Source: CAMREV01 sp051656125
GTDB lineage: Bacteria; Bacillota_I; Bacilli_A; Mycoplasmatales; Mycoplasmoidaceae
DNA: 64,000 nucleotides
Direction of reading: 5' to 3'
NCBI GenBank assembly: GCA_051656125.1
Contig: JBOGBH010000012.1
Span: 124,001-188,000 of the forward strand
Of the stretch, positions 1 through 10,478 are shown piece by piece. The stretch's first letter is position 1. The number at the start of each line of letters is the position of its first letter. Below the pieces are notes generated by a model. That model saw nothing but the letters and a program-made list of their open reading frames with translations, ran no database searches and was not told the DNA's origin. The position numbers were made by a program, and so were the translations under genes.

Positions 1-549
1 AAAAATAATAGAACATATATAACAAATTCTAGAATTAATAAAAACACAACTAAAGAAAAATACTGTATAGATAATCTAACTTATGTGTGAAACATTTTTT
101 TTAAAAAAAGTTTTTGGGTTGAAAATGAAATTTTCTTTAATGAAAAATACAGAATTTTTGAAGATATTGGTGTATATGCAAAAATAATGATTAAATTAAA
201 TAATGTGGGCTTTATATTAGAAAAAAGTTATCATTGAACAACTGATAAAAATCCAAAAAGTAGATTTGTTTTTGGAAAAGATAAATTAGATCAAGCATTA
301 GGTCAATTAGAAACTTCATTTACTGATGCAAATAAGGAATTTAAAGGCAATAACCCAAGATATGTAAATGATATTTTAGCTTTTTTATTATCGATAACTG
401 CGAACTATGTTTTATTTTTATCTAAAGATGTTTCAAAAAGAGAATATATTAAAAAAATAAAAAGTATAGAGAAAAAAAATGGAAAGATTAAGTTCCCAAA
501 ATCTCCATGAAAATTTATTTTCTTCATTTTATATAAAATATCTATATAA
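1..549 (+). CDS. Glycosyltransferase family 2, C-terminal part (cut by window edge)
   Basis: The reading frame is open from base 1 to a TAA at 547-549, so about 182 codons remain and the start lies outside the window. TGA (88-90) and TGG (115-117) both encode Trp. The FEDIG motif after a patch of aromatic and charged residues resembles the region around the ED motif that closes the GT-A catalytic domain of family 2 glycosyltransferases, followed by a helical tail. Such enzymes usually transfer sugars to lipid or surface acceptors at the membrane. The nucleotide-binding N-terminus cannot be seen, so the family call is moderate. It precedes two tandem membrane proteins on the same strand by 31 bases. 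Confidence 0.55.
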
Positions 550-580
550 TACATAAAAAAATTTTAAGGATATTTAAAAA

Positions 581-1726
581 ATGAACGATTTAGAAAAAGC
601 AGATATAACTGCTGATAAAAACAACTTTTTTACAAAAAAAAGAGTAACAATTCTTTTCATTACTACTATTTTTGTTATTGTTTTTTCTATTTCAATTTCT
701 ATTTTTTTATTAGAGATAGATATAAATGCTATAAATAATTTTTTTATAGAGGGATTTAAACAAGAGAACAGCATGTTTTTCTTGTGATTATTTTTAATGT
801 TCTTTTTTCCATTTTTTGCATCATTTTGAAGATATATTGTTATTTATACAAGGATCAAAAAGGAAAATTGTAATGCTAAATGATATGACTGAATATTTCT
901 TATCTTTATTGGTTCTTTTTTAAATGCTATCACACCATTTTCGATTGGTAATGAACCATATTCTTTATTTTGATTAAAAACACATGGTTTAACAACAAGA
1001 AAATCATTATTAATTTTAGCATCAACAGGTATTGTAAGTTCTTTTACTCAAATATTAATAACATGACCATCGTTTTTTGTTGTAAGTGCATCATATGGTA
1101 ATTTTGGAAATACAATTGAATGATCATTAGGTTATTGGTTGGCTTTTGCTGGATTAATTTTTGATTTAATTGGGTTTTTTCTATTCTTTGCACTTACATA
1201 TAGTAGAAGAATTCACTATTTTTTAAATAGATTATATTACGCAATTAGAAAAAAATTAAGAATGAGTTATAAAACAAAAGAAGATATCAAAATTAAATAT
1301 ATTCAAAGAGCCATTTTTAAACAAGAATTTATTGATGAAATTAAAAACTATAAATTTTACTCATTTGTTTTGACAGGAAATATTATTTTAAATATAATTT
1401 TATATTCAACAATGTTTTTTTCTTTTAAACTTTCAGGAATTAATGTAGATATTAAATTTTGAGATTGATTCAATTATACAAATATTGCAGTCACTGCTAA
1501 TAATTGAGTTCCAATTCCAGGATCCGAAGGAACACTTCAAATTTTAATTCTTGCATTTATGAATGGAATAAATTCAAATATTAATGATATTTGAAAAGAA
1601 AATATAAATACAATAATATTTGTTTGAAGAATATTTACATTTTATTTATCAGCAGTAATAGGAATGATTTGTTTTCCAATTTCTGCAGGATTATTTTATA
1701 AAGGTATAAAAAATAATCTTAAGTAA
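581..1726 (+). CDS. LPG-synthase-TM-like (UPF0104 type) polytopic membrane protein, copy 1
   Basis: A 381-residue protein rich in hydrophobic helices (about 7-8 by eye). The segment FLNAITPFSIGNEP, in the second to third membrane region, matches the N-x-x-x-P-x-x-x-G-x-E-P pattern of the lysylphosphatidylglycerol synthase transmembrane family. The aminoacyl-transferase domain of true MprF is absent, so lipid aminoacylation is not implied; a role in lipid or glycolipid translocation is an inference from the family and the upstream glycosyltransferase. Start chosen at ATG 581, preceded by AAGGA. An almost colinear paralogue of identical length follows at 1875. TGA codons are Trp throughout. Confidence 0.6.
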
Positions 1727-1874
1727 AATTATTTTTTACTTTTAAAAAATAAATAAAAAATATACATAAAAATTTTCTTTTTTATAAAAAATATAAATAA
1801 TTTTTGCATAAAAATATTGCTTTTTTTGGTTAAACAAATTATAATATATACACGTTATGGTTTTAGGACTGTAT

Positions 1875-3020
1875 ATGAACCAATTAGAAAAAGCAGATTC
1901 AATTAATGATAAAAATGTATTCTTTACAAAGAAAAAGGTAATAATTCTTTTTATTGCTACTATTTTTCTTATAGCTCTTTCTGCTACAATATCTATTGTA
2001 TTTTTAAAAATTGATGTGAATTCAATAAATAATTTTTTTATTGAAGGTTTTAAACAAGCTGACAATATGTTTTTCTTGTGACTATTTTTAATGTTTTCAT
2101 TTCCACTTTTTGCATCATTTTGAAGATATATTATGTTCTATTCAAGATTAAGAAGAGAAAAATTAAATGTAAAATGATATGATTGAATATTTTTTATTTT
2201 TATTAGCGCCTTTTTAAATGCTGTTACACCATTTTCAATAGGTAGCGAACCTTACACATTATTTTGATTGAAATCACATGGTTTAGAAACAAGAAAATCA
2301 CTTTTATTATTAGCAACTACAAATATTATTATTTTTCTTGCACAAATATTAGTAACATGACCATCATTTTTTGTTGTTTGTTCTTCATATGGAGTATATG
2401 CAAATGTGCAAGAATGAACAATAAGTTTTTGATTAACATTTACTGGTATAACATTTGATTTAATAACTTTCCTAACTATTTTTTTACTTACATATAGTAA
2501 AAGAATTCATTTTATTTTAAATATGGCATATCATTGATTAAGAAAAAAACTAAAAATGAGTTACAAAACAAAAGAAGACATAAGAATAAAATATATTCAA
2601 AAAGCTGTTTTTAAAGAAGAATTTATTGAAGAAATGAAGGATTATAAATATTACATATTTATTTTAATTGGAAACGTAATATGAAATGTATTAATGAATT
2701 CATCAATGTATTTTTCTTTCAAACTTTCAGGAATAAATGAAAATATTAGTTTCTCAGATTGATTCAATTATACAAATATTGCTTATACTGCAAATAATTG
2801 AGTTCCAAGCCCAGGTGGAGAAGGAACACTTCAAATATTAATAATTGCATTTATAAACGGATTGAATACAAATGTAGATGATGTTTTCAAAGAAAATGTT
2901 AACAATATAATATTTATTTGAAGAATATTTACATTCTATTTATCTGCAATAATAGGTATGATTTGTTTGCCAATTTCAGCATGATTATTTTATAAAGGAA
3001 TACAAGGTAAATTTAAATAA
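1875..3020 (+). CDS. LPG-synthase-TM-like (UPF0104 type) polytopic membrane protein, copy 2
   Basis: Tandem paralogue of the preceding gene, also 381 residues; 47 of the first 68 residues are identical by hand alignment with no gap. The family pattern recurs as FLNAVTPFSIGSEP. An in-frame ATG also exists at 1857, but ATG 1875 is preferred: AGGA lies 6 bases upstream of it and the N-terminus then matches copy 1 (MNDLEK / MNQLEK). A TATAAT-like box lies near 1839-1850 in the 148-base spacer, so the copy probably has its own promoter. The gene ends 34 bases from the convergent end of the next gene. Confidence 0.6.
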
Positions 3021-3054
3021 GTTTACTTTTTTTTATAGTTTTTCATAAATATTT

Positions 3055-4242
3055 TTATTTTAAAAATATTTTAATTTTGCTTTTTGAAAATCAAATACTA
3101 AAATATCAAAAAGCAAATAAAACTAATGAGATAACTATTGCTATTGGTATTACAATAAAAAAACTTTCTCATCTTCCTGAAGAAGGAATATGTTGTCCAG
3201 AATCAACAAGTTCATTATATCTAACATCATAATAAGGAGTTGAATTTGGGTTCATGTTTGTAATTCATCCATAGATTGATGTTTGGGTAAAAAATGGCAA
3301 AGCATATATGTATATTGCATAAACTAATGGATATAATATATGACTTATCAACAACTTGTCAAATTTAACTGGTGTTCTTTTGGTTATTTTTAATGTCCAA
3401 ATTGAGAAAATAATAAAAATTATTGGATTAACTCCATGATGTCATGTTGTTTTAACAAGATCAAATGGTCTTGGATATGACAACATTATTGCATCCATGC
3501 TTTTTGGAAATATTAATAGTCAGAAAACAAATAATACAATAAATATATATGAAGCTATATGAATTAAATATTTGTTATCTTCAAATAAAACTCTATTGCC
3601 AAAAAATATAAATGATATCATGAATAAAAATGTTAAAAAATTAGTTTGTGTCGTAAAAAAAGATAAAGATCCAAAGAAAAAGTTTGAACGAACATTATCA
3701 GAATCAAATCTTTTGTCAGTAGTTATAATCGGAATTAATGTTATGATAACAGCAGTAACTGTAACAGCAAAACAAAAAATAGTAAAAATTTTGTATAAGA
3801 TATGATTATTGTATTCGTAAAATTTTTTATTTTTATAAATTCCATTTTCCTGCTTTCCTATTTCATTTATGTATTTAAAAAATTTTTTGTAATATTTATT
3901 TTTTAATGAAAAATAAATAATATATGGAAGTAAAAAGTTAACAAAAAAACCACCAGAATGAATTAATATTTTTTTTGCTTTTTTATTTTCTATATTTTTA
4001 ATGTAATAAATACTAATAGCAGAGAATGTTAAATATAAAACAAGTGATAAATAAGCAGCGCCCCTAAAAACTTGAACATCAATAGGAATTACATTTCCTA
4101 AATTATGATCATATCTCAAAAAGTTATATCCGTATTCACTTCATGTTGGAATAGTAAGAACAAAAAAAACAATTCCAAAAATTGCTAAAAAATTTATTAG
4201 TGTTGAATAAATAGTTAATTTTGCAAATACTTTAAAATCCAT
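3055..4242 (-). CDS. Polytopic membrane protein, possibly Pr6Pr-like
   Basis: A 395-residue protein with about seven hydrophobic segments separated by short loops, starting MDFKVF at ATG 4240-4242 and ending TAA at 3055-3057 when TGA is read as Trp. Two stretches, FFTTQTNFLTFLF and the later HHGVNP followed by ISHILYPLVYAIY, resemble the pattern of Pr6Pr / FAR-17a-like membrane proteins common in mollicutes, but the match is by eye and weak. No catalytic function can be assigned. The gene is the last of a minus-strand run with smpB and rnr and converges on the 1875-3020 gene. Confidence 0.45.
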
Positions 4243-4263
4243 AATAGTTCATAAATGATTTTA

Positions 4264-4692
4264 CTAAAAAATCATTTCCTTTTTTATTTCTTTTTTCTTA
4301 AGACTGTCTCTCTTATCGTGTAGTTTTTTTCCTTTTGCAAGACCAATTTCAACTTTAATTTTTTTTCCAGATCAATATAACATTGTAGGAATTAATGTAA
4401 GTCCTTCTTTTTTTATTCTGGTACTTATTTTTAGAATTTCTTTTTTGTGTAGCAGTAGTTTTCTTTTTCTTAATGGATCTTGATTGTATCTATTTCCCTG
4501 CTCATATGGAGAAATATGCATGTTTACAATTCATACTTCACCTTTGCTTATTGTTACGTAAGATTCATCTAAACTAAGTTTTTTATTGTATATTGATTTT
4601 ACCTCAACACCTTTTAGTTCAATTCCTGCTTCATATTTATCTAGTATAAAATAATTAAAAGAAGCTTTCTTATTTTTTAAAATTATTTTCAT
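4264..4692 (-). CDS. smpB: SmpB, tmRNA-binding protein
   Basis: A 142-residue protein of normal SmpB length. SmpB binds tmRNA and delivers it to stalled ribosomes for trans-translation. Visible hallmarks are the KNKKASFNYFILDKYEAGI N-terminus of the beta-barrel, GIELKGVEVKSI, and the basic C-terminal tail beginning GLAKGKKLHDKRDSLKKKE that inserts into the mRNA channel. Stop is TAG at 4264-4266. The rnr gene ends 5 bases upstream; rnr-smpB is a recurrent pair because RNase R degrades the non-stop mRNA released by trans-translation. The tmRNA gene itself is not in the window. Confidence 0.95.
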
Positions 4693-4697
4693 GATAT

Positions 4698-6848
4698 CTA
4701 TTTTCCATTAATAACACTTATAATTTCGACATCTATTTTTTTTGATACTGCATTAGCGCCAACTACTTTTACTAAAACCGGTTGTCCAAATGAAAGAACT
4801 GTTTTTGTTCTCTCACCTATATATGTAGTATTTTCTTCATTATATTTAAAAAAGTCATCTATCTTAATATTTTTAATTCTGCATAAACCTTCAATAGAAT
4901 TTTCTAATTCAATAAATATTCCAAATGATGTAATATAAGAAATAACTCCTTTAAAATTATCGCCAACATGCTTTTCCATATACTCAGCAAATTTTAATGC
5001 ATTAACTTCTCTTTCAATTGAAACAGCTTTTTGTTCATTATTTGAAGACAATGAGCAAATATTATTAAGTTGAGATAATAAACTATTTCTATCGCTATCA
5101 CTATATAAATGTTTTTCAAATGTAAACATTCTATATAAACGATGAACTATAAGATCAGGGTACCTTCTTATGGGAGAAGTGAAATGAGTATAGAATTTAC
5201 TTGCTAAACCAAAGTGACCAATATTTGAGGTTAAATATTCAGCTTTAGCCATCACTCTTAATAATAACTTGTTAATTAACTGTGATGAATATGACTCTTC
5301 ATTTTGTTCAATTCATCTAGCTATAGTATTTGGCTTTATTTCTGTTATTTCACTATCAATTTTAAAGTTAAGTTTTTTTGCTTCAACAGCAAAGCTTTTT
5401 AACTTGTTTGGATCTGGTTTGTCATGAACTCTATAAATGAATGGAACCTTATATTTTTGAAAATTAATTGTAACAGCTTCATTTGCTGCAACCATAAAGT
5501 TTTCAATCATCATTTGGGCATCGCCTCTTTCATATAATTTTATGTCTATTGGTTTTTCTTGGTCATCAAGAATTATCTTAGGTTCTTTTATATCAAAATT
5601 TATATAACCTCTTTTTTTAAAGTTAGATCTTAAAATTTCATATAACTTAAAAGAAGAATTTAAAACTTCAATTATTTCTGCATTTTCTTTATCAAATGAA
5701 ATTTCTTTGCTAAAATATTTATTTACTTCATCATAAGAAAATCTTCTTTTATTAATAAAAATTGAAGGGTATACATCTATCGATTTAAAATTGCCATTTG
5801 AATCAATTAACATTTCACATGTTAAAGTCAGCCTTTCTTCATTTGGATTAAGAGAGCAAATATCATTAGATAAATTATGAGGAAGCATCGGAACAACTTT
5901 ATTTACTAAATAAATTGAAGTCCCTCTTTTTAATGCTTCAATATCAATTAATGAATTTGGAGTAACAAAGTGAGAAACATCAGCAATTGATACTCACAAT
6001 CTATATTCATTGTTTTCTTTCTTAATACATATTGCATCATCTAAATCTTTTGATGTTTCTGGATCAATAGTGATGAATGGTAAATGTGTTAAATCTTTTC
6101 TTTTCTTTCTTTCTTCATCAGAAATTTCTCTTGAAATGTTATGTGCAAAATCTAAAATTTCTTTTGAAAATTCAGGTTCAATTTTGTTCTCACATAGAAT
6201 AGATAAAATATCTATTCCTACATCGTTTTTATGACCAATTATTCTTACAACCTCAGCAATAATTGAATCATCTCTATAATCAATTGCTTTTAAAACTATT
6301 TTGTGACCATCAACAATGCCACTTAAATTTTCAATAATTATTTTCTTATTAACTTTTTGGTCATTCAAAATGACATTGTAGCCTTCTTCGGTTTTAACAA
6401 ATTCACCTACAAATATATCTTTCGCTCTTTTAATTACTTTTGTAATAATACCATTTTTTAAATTGTTTTTTGATAATCCATCTGTCTCAACAAATTGGAC
6501 AATATCTCCATTTAAAGCATTTTTAACATTGTCTCTATATATAAAAATCTCTTTTGAATCATCACTATCTAATTTTACAAATCCATCTCCATAAGAATTT
6601 ATAGAGATTTCTCCAGTTCCTTCACTATTTGGAATTATTTTTCCAGAATCATATGGTAAAACCATTTTACCTGAAATTAGTGTTACGATTTTTTTGTTTT
6701 TTTCTAAAAAACGTAAAGAGTGCAAAATATTTTTTACCTCAATATCTTTATGTTCTTTTTGAATTTTAGTAATTAATATTTTTTTTGAAACTGGTCTGTT
6801 GTTTTCTTTCTTAATAAATTCAATTATTGTCTGATCTAATTTATTCAT
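4698..6848 (-). CDS. rnr: Ribonuclease R
   Basis: A 716-residue 3'-to-5' exoribonuclease, read through several TGA-Trp codons. An N-terminal winged-helix-like region is followed by cold-shock domains (GTGEISINSYGDGFVKL), the RNB catalytic domain with its acidic cluster (DPETSKDLDDAI) and the conserved DVSHFV, RGTSIYLV, PMLP and CSLNP blocks, then a C-terminal S1 domain (GVISYITSFGIFIELE). Length and order are typical. It degrades structured and non-stop RNAs with the SmpB/tmRNA pathway. It sits 3 bases from secG upstream and 5 bases from smpB downstream, so secG-rnr-smpB is one transcription unit as in Bacillus. Confidence 0.95.
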
Positions 6849-6851
6849 AAA

Positions 6852-7085
6852 TTATTTTATTAAGAATCTATATATAAGGGCAAGGGTTATTAGTACAAAA
6901 ACTATTATAAATAAAATTATTTGTAAAACTTTTGTAACTCCTCTATCTTTAGTCTTTTTGAAAATTTCAAGATCACTAGCAGCCATTGAGTTTAGACCAT
7001 TTGATGAACCACTACCAGAAAGTAATAAAGCAATAACTAATGATAGACCTGCCATTACATAAAATATTATTTCAATTGCATTCAT
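6852..7085 (-). CDS. secG: SecG, protein translocase subunit
   Basis: A 77-residue protein with two hydrophobic helices (about residues 3-23 and 50-75) flanking a polar loop containing SGSGSSNGLNSMAASDLE, the typical SecG topology. SecG assists SecYE in exporting proteins, here presumably the lipoproteins and BMP of this window. TTGGAG lies about 7 bases before ATG 7083-7085, and a TATAAT-like box sits just upstream. The gene heads the secG-rnr-smpB run. Confidence 0.9.
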   Translation of the reverse strand: MNAIEIIFYVMAGLSLVIALLLSGSGSSNGLNSMAASDLEIFKKTKDRGVTKVLQIILFIIVFVLITLALIYRFLIK

Positions 7086-7113
7086 TGTTTTACTCCAACT
7101 TATTTAATTATAT

Positions 7114-7145
7114 AAAAAAAATAACTATTAATAGTTATTTTTTTA
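7114..7145. terminator. Bidirectional rho-independent terminator/hairpin
   Basis: An inverted repeat ATAACTAT-TA-ATAGTTAT is flanked by an A run on the left and a T run on the right. Read on the minus strand it follows the stop of the quinone reductase gene and precedes secG, so it most likely ends the former. Confidence 0.7.
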
Positions 7146-7154
7146 TTTTTTCAA

Positions 7155-7763
7155 TTAATCTAATGCTTTAACTAAATTAGAAATTTTGTCTTTAAATTGA
7201 TCAACAAATTCTTCTTTTGTTTTGTTTCCTTGTGAAGGTATTTTAGATCCATCCAAAATAACACTTTCAACAACATTAGAACCCAAGAATCTGAATGTTC
7301 CTTCTAAATTAGAAGGAATTGCAGAAAATGGATAATATTCAATTGGTGAACCTTGAGAAGTTATAAAACCAACTTTTAAATTTTTTAGTAAACCAACACT
7401 ACCGCCCTTACCATTGTCATATTTGTAACTAAAAGTTTCTCCAGCTAAACAAATTTTATCAATATAATTTTTTAATAATGATGGGTAAGTAAAGTTAACC
7501 ATTGATGTAGCAATAACTAATTTATCTACTGATTTTAATTCACTAATTAAATCTTTAGAGTTTTGATCAAATCATGTTGATAAATTATTATCATTTAAAC
7601 ATAATTGTAAAAAATCTAATTTATTTAAATCTTTTTCAATTATTGTATCATGAGGATATTTTTCAGCATATTCTTTTTTAAATAAATCTAAAGCGTGCCC
7701 AGAAATTGAACCTCTTGGCGATTTATTATTAATTGAACATTTTATTAATAATATTTTTTTCAT
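7155..7763 (-). CDS. acpD: FMN-dependent NADH:quinone oxidoreductase / azoreductase (AcpD family)
   Basis: A 202-residue flavodoxin-like protein of usual AzoR/AcpD length. The N-terminus MKKILLIKCSINNK with the following SPRGSISG segment occupies the FMN phosphate-binding position. MVNFTYPSLLKNYID corresponds to the family M-x-N-F-x-x-P-x-x-L-K-x-W-I-D block, and GETFSY with the following G-rich loop to the GxTF block. The enzyme reduces quinones or azo compounds with NADH in the cytosol. It is separated from rpsR by 18 bases on the same strand, so it may be co-transcribed with the rpsF-ssb-rpsR operon. Confidence 0.88.
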
Positions 7764-7781
7764 ATTTTTTCCTTAACAGAA

Positions 7782-8057
7782 CTAGTCTGCAATGTATGGT
7801 ATTAAACCAACTATTCTTGCTCTTTTAATTGCGATTGAAACTCTTCTTTGGTGAGAAGTGCAATTAAATGATTGTTTTGCAGGAATTATTTTTTTGTTGA
7901 AATTAATATAATGTGATAATGTATTCACATCTTTATAATCAACATGCTCAATTCCTTGAGCACAAAATCTACAGAATTTTTTTCTTCTGCTAAATTTGTT
8001 ACCTTTAAATTTTGAATTATAAGGTTTATTTTCTTTTTTTTGTTTTACTTCAGACAT
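7782..8057 (-). CDS. rpsR: 30S ribosomal protein S18
   Basis: A 91-residue protein with the S18 core: a Cys-containing FCRFC region, DYKDV, LSHYI, GKI-like NKKIIPAK, then TSHQRRVSIAIKRAR-I-GLIPY. S18 forms a heterodimer with S6 on the 30S platform. AAGGA lies upstream of ATG 8055-8057. The gene is third in rpsF-ssb-rpsR. Confidence 0.97.
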   Translation of the reverse strand: MSEVKQKKENKPYNSKFKGNKFSRRKKFCRFCAQGIEHVDYKDVNTLSHYINFNKKIIPAKQSFNCTSHQRRVSIAIKRARIVGLIPYIAD

Positions 8058-8078
8058 TTTATAAATCCTTTCTTTATT

Positions 8079-8900
8079 TTAATTATCTATTTCATCTAAT
8101 CAGTCAAGATCAATTACTTCATCATATTGTTCTTCATTTGCAATATTATTGTTGTAGATAACACTTGAATCATTATTTTGACTTGGCATTGAATTTGTAT
8201 TTGCATTAAAACTATTAACTGTACTACTATTTGAAAAATTATTATCAGTCATTTTGTTAATATTTGCATTTAAATCATTGCTTGCATTGATAGAGAATTT
8301 ATTCTCCGTTGTTTTATCAATATTTGAATTGAAATCACTATTTAAATTATTAGTAAAGTTATTCTCTATTGGTTTATTATTTTCCATATTAGAATCATTG
8401 CTTACATTATTATTTAAAAAATTATTTTCATATGGCTTATTTGTTTTAGGAAAAGCAACATCTGAATAGTTATTCTCATTATAAGAGTTTTGATTATTCG
8501 TTGAGTTGTTTTCAAAAAATACTTCAGCATTTTGTTTTTGATTAGAAAATGAATTATATTGACTATTTTCAATATATGGTGAGTCTTGATTTCTTCTTGG
8601 ACTGCTAACTAATTTAATTAAATCAATTATAATCTCAGTAACAAAAACATTTTTTCCATCTTTTGATACATAACTTCTTCTAATTAATTTACCGTCAATA
8701 ACAACTGAATCACCTTTTTTTAAATAAGTGTTAATAAATTTCGCTGGTGTTTGTCATGCAACACAAGGAAAAAAGTATGTTTCATTTTTATTAGTATTAT
8801 CATTGCAAGCAATAGTAACATTCGATACTAATCTCCCTGATTGTGTTACGAATGGTTGTGGGTCAGAAACTAATCTTCCCACAATAAAAATTTTATTCAT
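8079..8900 (-). CDS. ssb: Single-stranded DNA-binding protein with a long Asn-rich linker
   Basis: A 273-residue protein with an N-terminal OB fold of about 105 residues (MNKIFIVGRLVSDP, then FFPCVAWQTPA, YLKKGD and VIDGKL blocks), which binds ssDNA during replication and repair. A linker of about 150 residues, very rich in Asn, Ser, Asp and Glu with few hydrophobics, follows. The tail ends DLDWLDEIDN rather than the common DDDIPF-type tip; it is still acidic and could recruit partners. TGA at 8100-8102 is Trp and the true stop is TAA at 8079. Typical SSBs are about 150-180 residues, so this one is unusually long. Confidence 0.93.
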
Positions 8901-8933
8901 GTTTATTCCTTTTTAATATTTTTATCATTTAAA

Positions 8934-9374
8934 TTAAATATCTGATACTTTAACAGGAGTAAAATCTTTTGCTTTACTTTCGTATGATTCTTGATCTTTT
9001 TTAATTTTTTCTTGAACAGATTTATATACTTCTGCTCGATATTGAGATTTAGCAACTTTTTTAGGATTAACTGTCGCCTTATAACCATAATCTTTTTCAA
9101 GATTAATGATTAAATGTCTAATTACATTTTTATTTAATAAAAGTAATCTTCTAAATTCAGCTAAAATTAATTTTTCTTCAGTTTCAAAGTTTAAAACATA
9201 GTAGTATGCATTTAGCTCATCATCAATTGGATAAGCCAGTGCCTTATGTCCTAAGTCTGTTACATCAACCTTTTTGATTGTTTTTATTAGTTCAAGAACT
9301 TCTTTTAAAGCTTTTTTAGCTTCAGTATCTTTTAATGAACCTCTAATAACAACCATAGTTTCATATTTTGACAT
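8934..9374 (-). CDS. rpsF: 30S ribosomal protein S6
   Basis: A 146-residue protein with S6 features: the MSKYETMVVIRGSL start, LGHKALAYPI, YYYVLNFE and the hydrophobic RHLIINL strand. The C-terminal Lys/Glu-rich tail makes it longer than the roughly 95-residue Bacillus S6. It is the first gene of the rpsF-ssb-rpsR operon. The 5' leader carries a possible autoregulatory element listed separately. Confidence 0.95.
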   Translation of the reverse strand: MSKYETMVVIRGSLKDTEAKKALKEVLELIKTIKKVDVTDLGHKALAYPIDDELNAYYYVLNFETEEKLILAEFRRLLLLNKNVIRHLIINLEKDYGYKATVNPKKVAKSQYRAEVYKSVQEKIKKDQESYESKAKDFTPVKVSDI

Positions 9375-9449
9375 GTTTGTTTCCCCTTTTTGGATAAAAG
9401 CCTATACTCGGCAAAGAGTGCATATTTAAAATAATGCATATTTATTATA
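9375..9449 (-). promoter_or_regulatory. rpsF promoter and leader with possible S6:S18-binding motif
   Basis: On the minus strand TATAAT at 9444-9449 is a clear -10 box, giving a leader of about 60 bases. The leader contains GCCGAG, a short loop, then GGC (around 9401-9412), reminiscent of the CCGA-containing stem-loop through which the S6:S18 complex represses its own operon in many bacteria. The motif is recognised by eye only. AAGGGG precedes the rpsF ATG. Confidence 0.4.
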
Positions 9450-9515
9450 CTATTAAAAACCTAAATATAAAAAAATCATATTTTTTAAAAATTAATTTAT
9501 AATTAATTAGTAATT

Positions 9516-9591
9516 AGGGGTGTAGTTCAATTGGTAGAGCAGTAGACTTCAAATCTATTTGTTGCGGGTTCGAGTCCTGTCACCCCTGCCA
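9516..9591 (+). tRNA. trnW: tRNA-Trp (anticodon UCA)
   Basis: A 76-base cloverleaf with acceptor AGGGGTG paired to CACCCCT, discriminator G and encoded CCA. The anticodon loop TTCAAAT gives UCA. This tRNA reads UGA as well as UGG and is the direct proof of genetic code 4 in this genome. Confidence 0.97.
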
Positions 9592-9606
9592 TTTAATATT
9601 TGCATA

Positions 9607-9652
9607 AAAAAAACTTTATTTGCTTTTAATCATAAAAGAATAAAGTTTTTTT
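9607..9652. terminator. Bidirectional terminator between trnW and ktrA
   Basis: A 14-base-pair inverted repeat (9607-9620 with 9639-9652) has an A run on the left arm and a T run on the right arm. It terminates trnW on the plus strand and overlaps the last codons and stop of ktrA on the minus strand. Confidence 0.8.
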
Positions 9653-10341
9653 ATATCTGTTTTTAAACAACCAATTGATAATCTATCTCCAACAAATACT
9701 TTTTGATCAGGTAAAGCCATCTTTGTTTGACCATTAATATCAAGAATTATAATTATGTTTCAATTTCTATTTTCATATGTATCTTTTCATAATTGCCCTA
9801 ATTCATTTATTGAAACACCATTTAAATTTTTATTTTCAATAAATAAATGCACAATTGAAAAATCTTTACTTATGTCTTCAATATTTGTAGAAGCGCTAAA
9901 AAAAGATTTAAGTGCAGTTTTACTTCCGACTTCTTCCTCGGGTATAACAATGTTGTTTGAATTAATACCAACTGTTTTTAATAATTTTTTATGTAAATCG
10001 TTTGAAGCCTTTGCAAAAATTTCTTTGCTTGAAAATTCTGGATTGTTTGCTCAAGAGTAAGCAATCGACATTGATATTTCTAAATTTGAAGTACCTATTA
10101 AAATAATATCAATATCACTAAGTGGGATAAAGCTTTCAAGTTGTTTTAAATCTACAATTTTAGACTTAATTAAATTATTAAATCCTCTAGAACTTAAATT
10201 TGATATAACTTCATCATTTAAATCAGTGATGTAAATATCATTTTTTTTAACCCCTTCATCAACAAGTCTTGTAATGAATCCGTTACCAAATTTACCGTAA
10301 CCTATTACTAAGTATTTTGTTTTTTGATTTTTTTTTATCAC
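9616..10341 (-). CDS. ktrA: KtrA, cytoplasmic RCK subunit of the K+ uptake channel
   Basis: A 241-residue protein with an RCK_N Rossmann domain starting YLVIGYGKFG (GxGxxG nucleotide-binding loop, about residues 8-18) and an RCK_C domain near the end containing GDRLSIG. KtrA gates the KtrB transporter in response to ATP/ADP or c-di-AMP. Two starts are possible: TTG 10345-10347 abuts the AGAGG and leaves no spacing, whereas GTG 10339-10341 has six bases after it and is preferred. The gene is divergent from ktrB across a 137-base promoter region. Confidence 0.88.
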
Positions 10342-10457
10342 AAACAACCTCTTTTTTAGAACTATTAGAATTATACAACAATTAAAATTTTTAAGATTTA
10401 AAATATTTTGTATATTTGATAAAAATAATTTTTAAAATTTATTACTTTTAATTATTA

Positions 10458-10463
10458 TATAAT
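10458..10463 (+). promoter_or_regulatory. -10 box of ktrB, very short leader
   Basis: TATAAT lies 15 bases before the ktrB ATG (10479). The expected transcript start is therefore only a few bases before the start codon and no AGGAG-type site is visible, so ktrB is probably translated from a near-leaderless mRNA. Confidence 0.5.
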
Positions 10464-10478
10464 AACAAATGAGATATT

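Noticed and set aside
1857..1874. ATG 1857 as start of the second UPF0104-like gene.
   Set aside because: The AGGA site and alignment with the first copy both favour ATG 1875.
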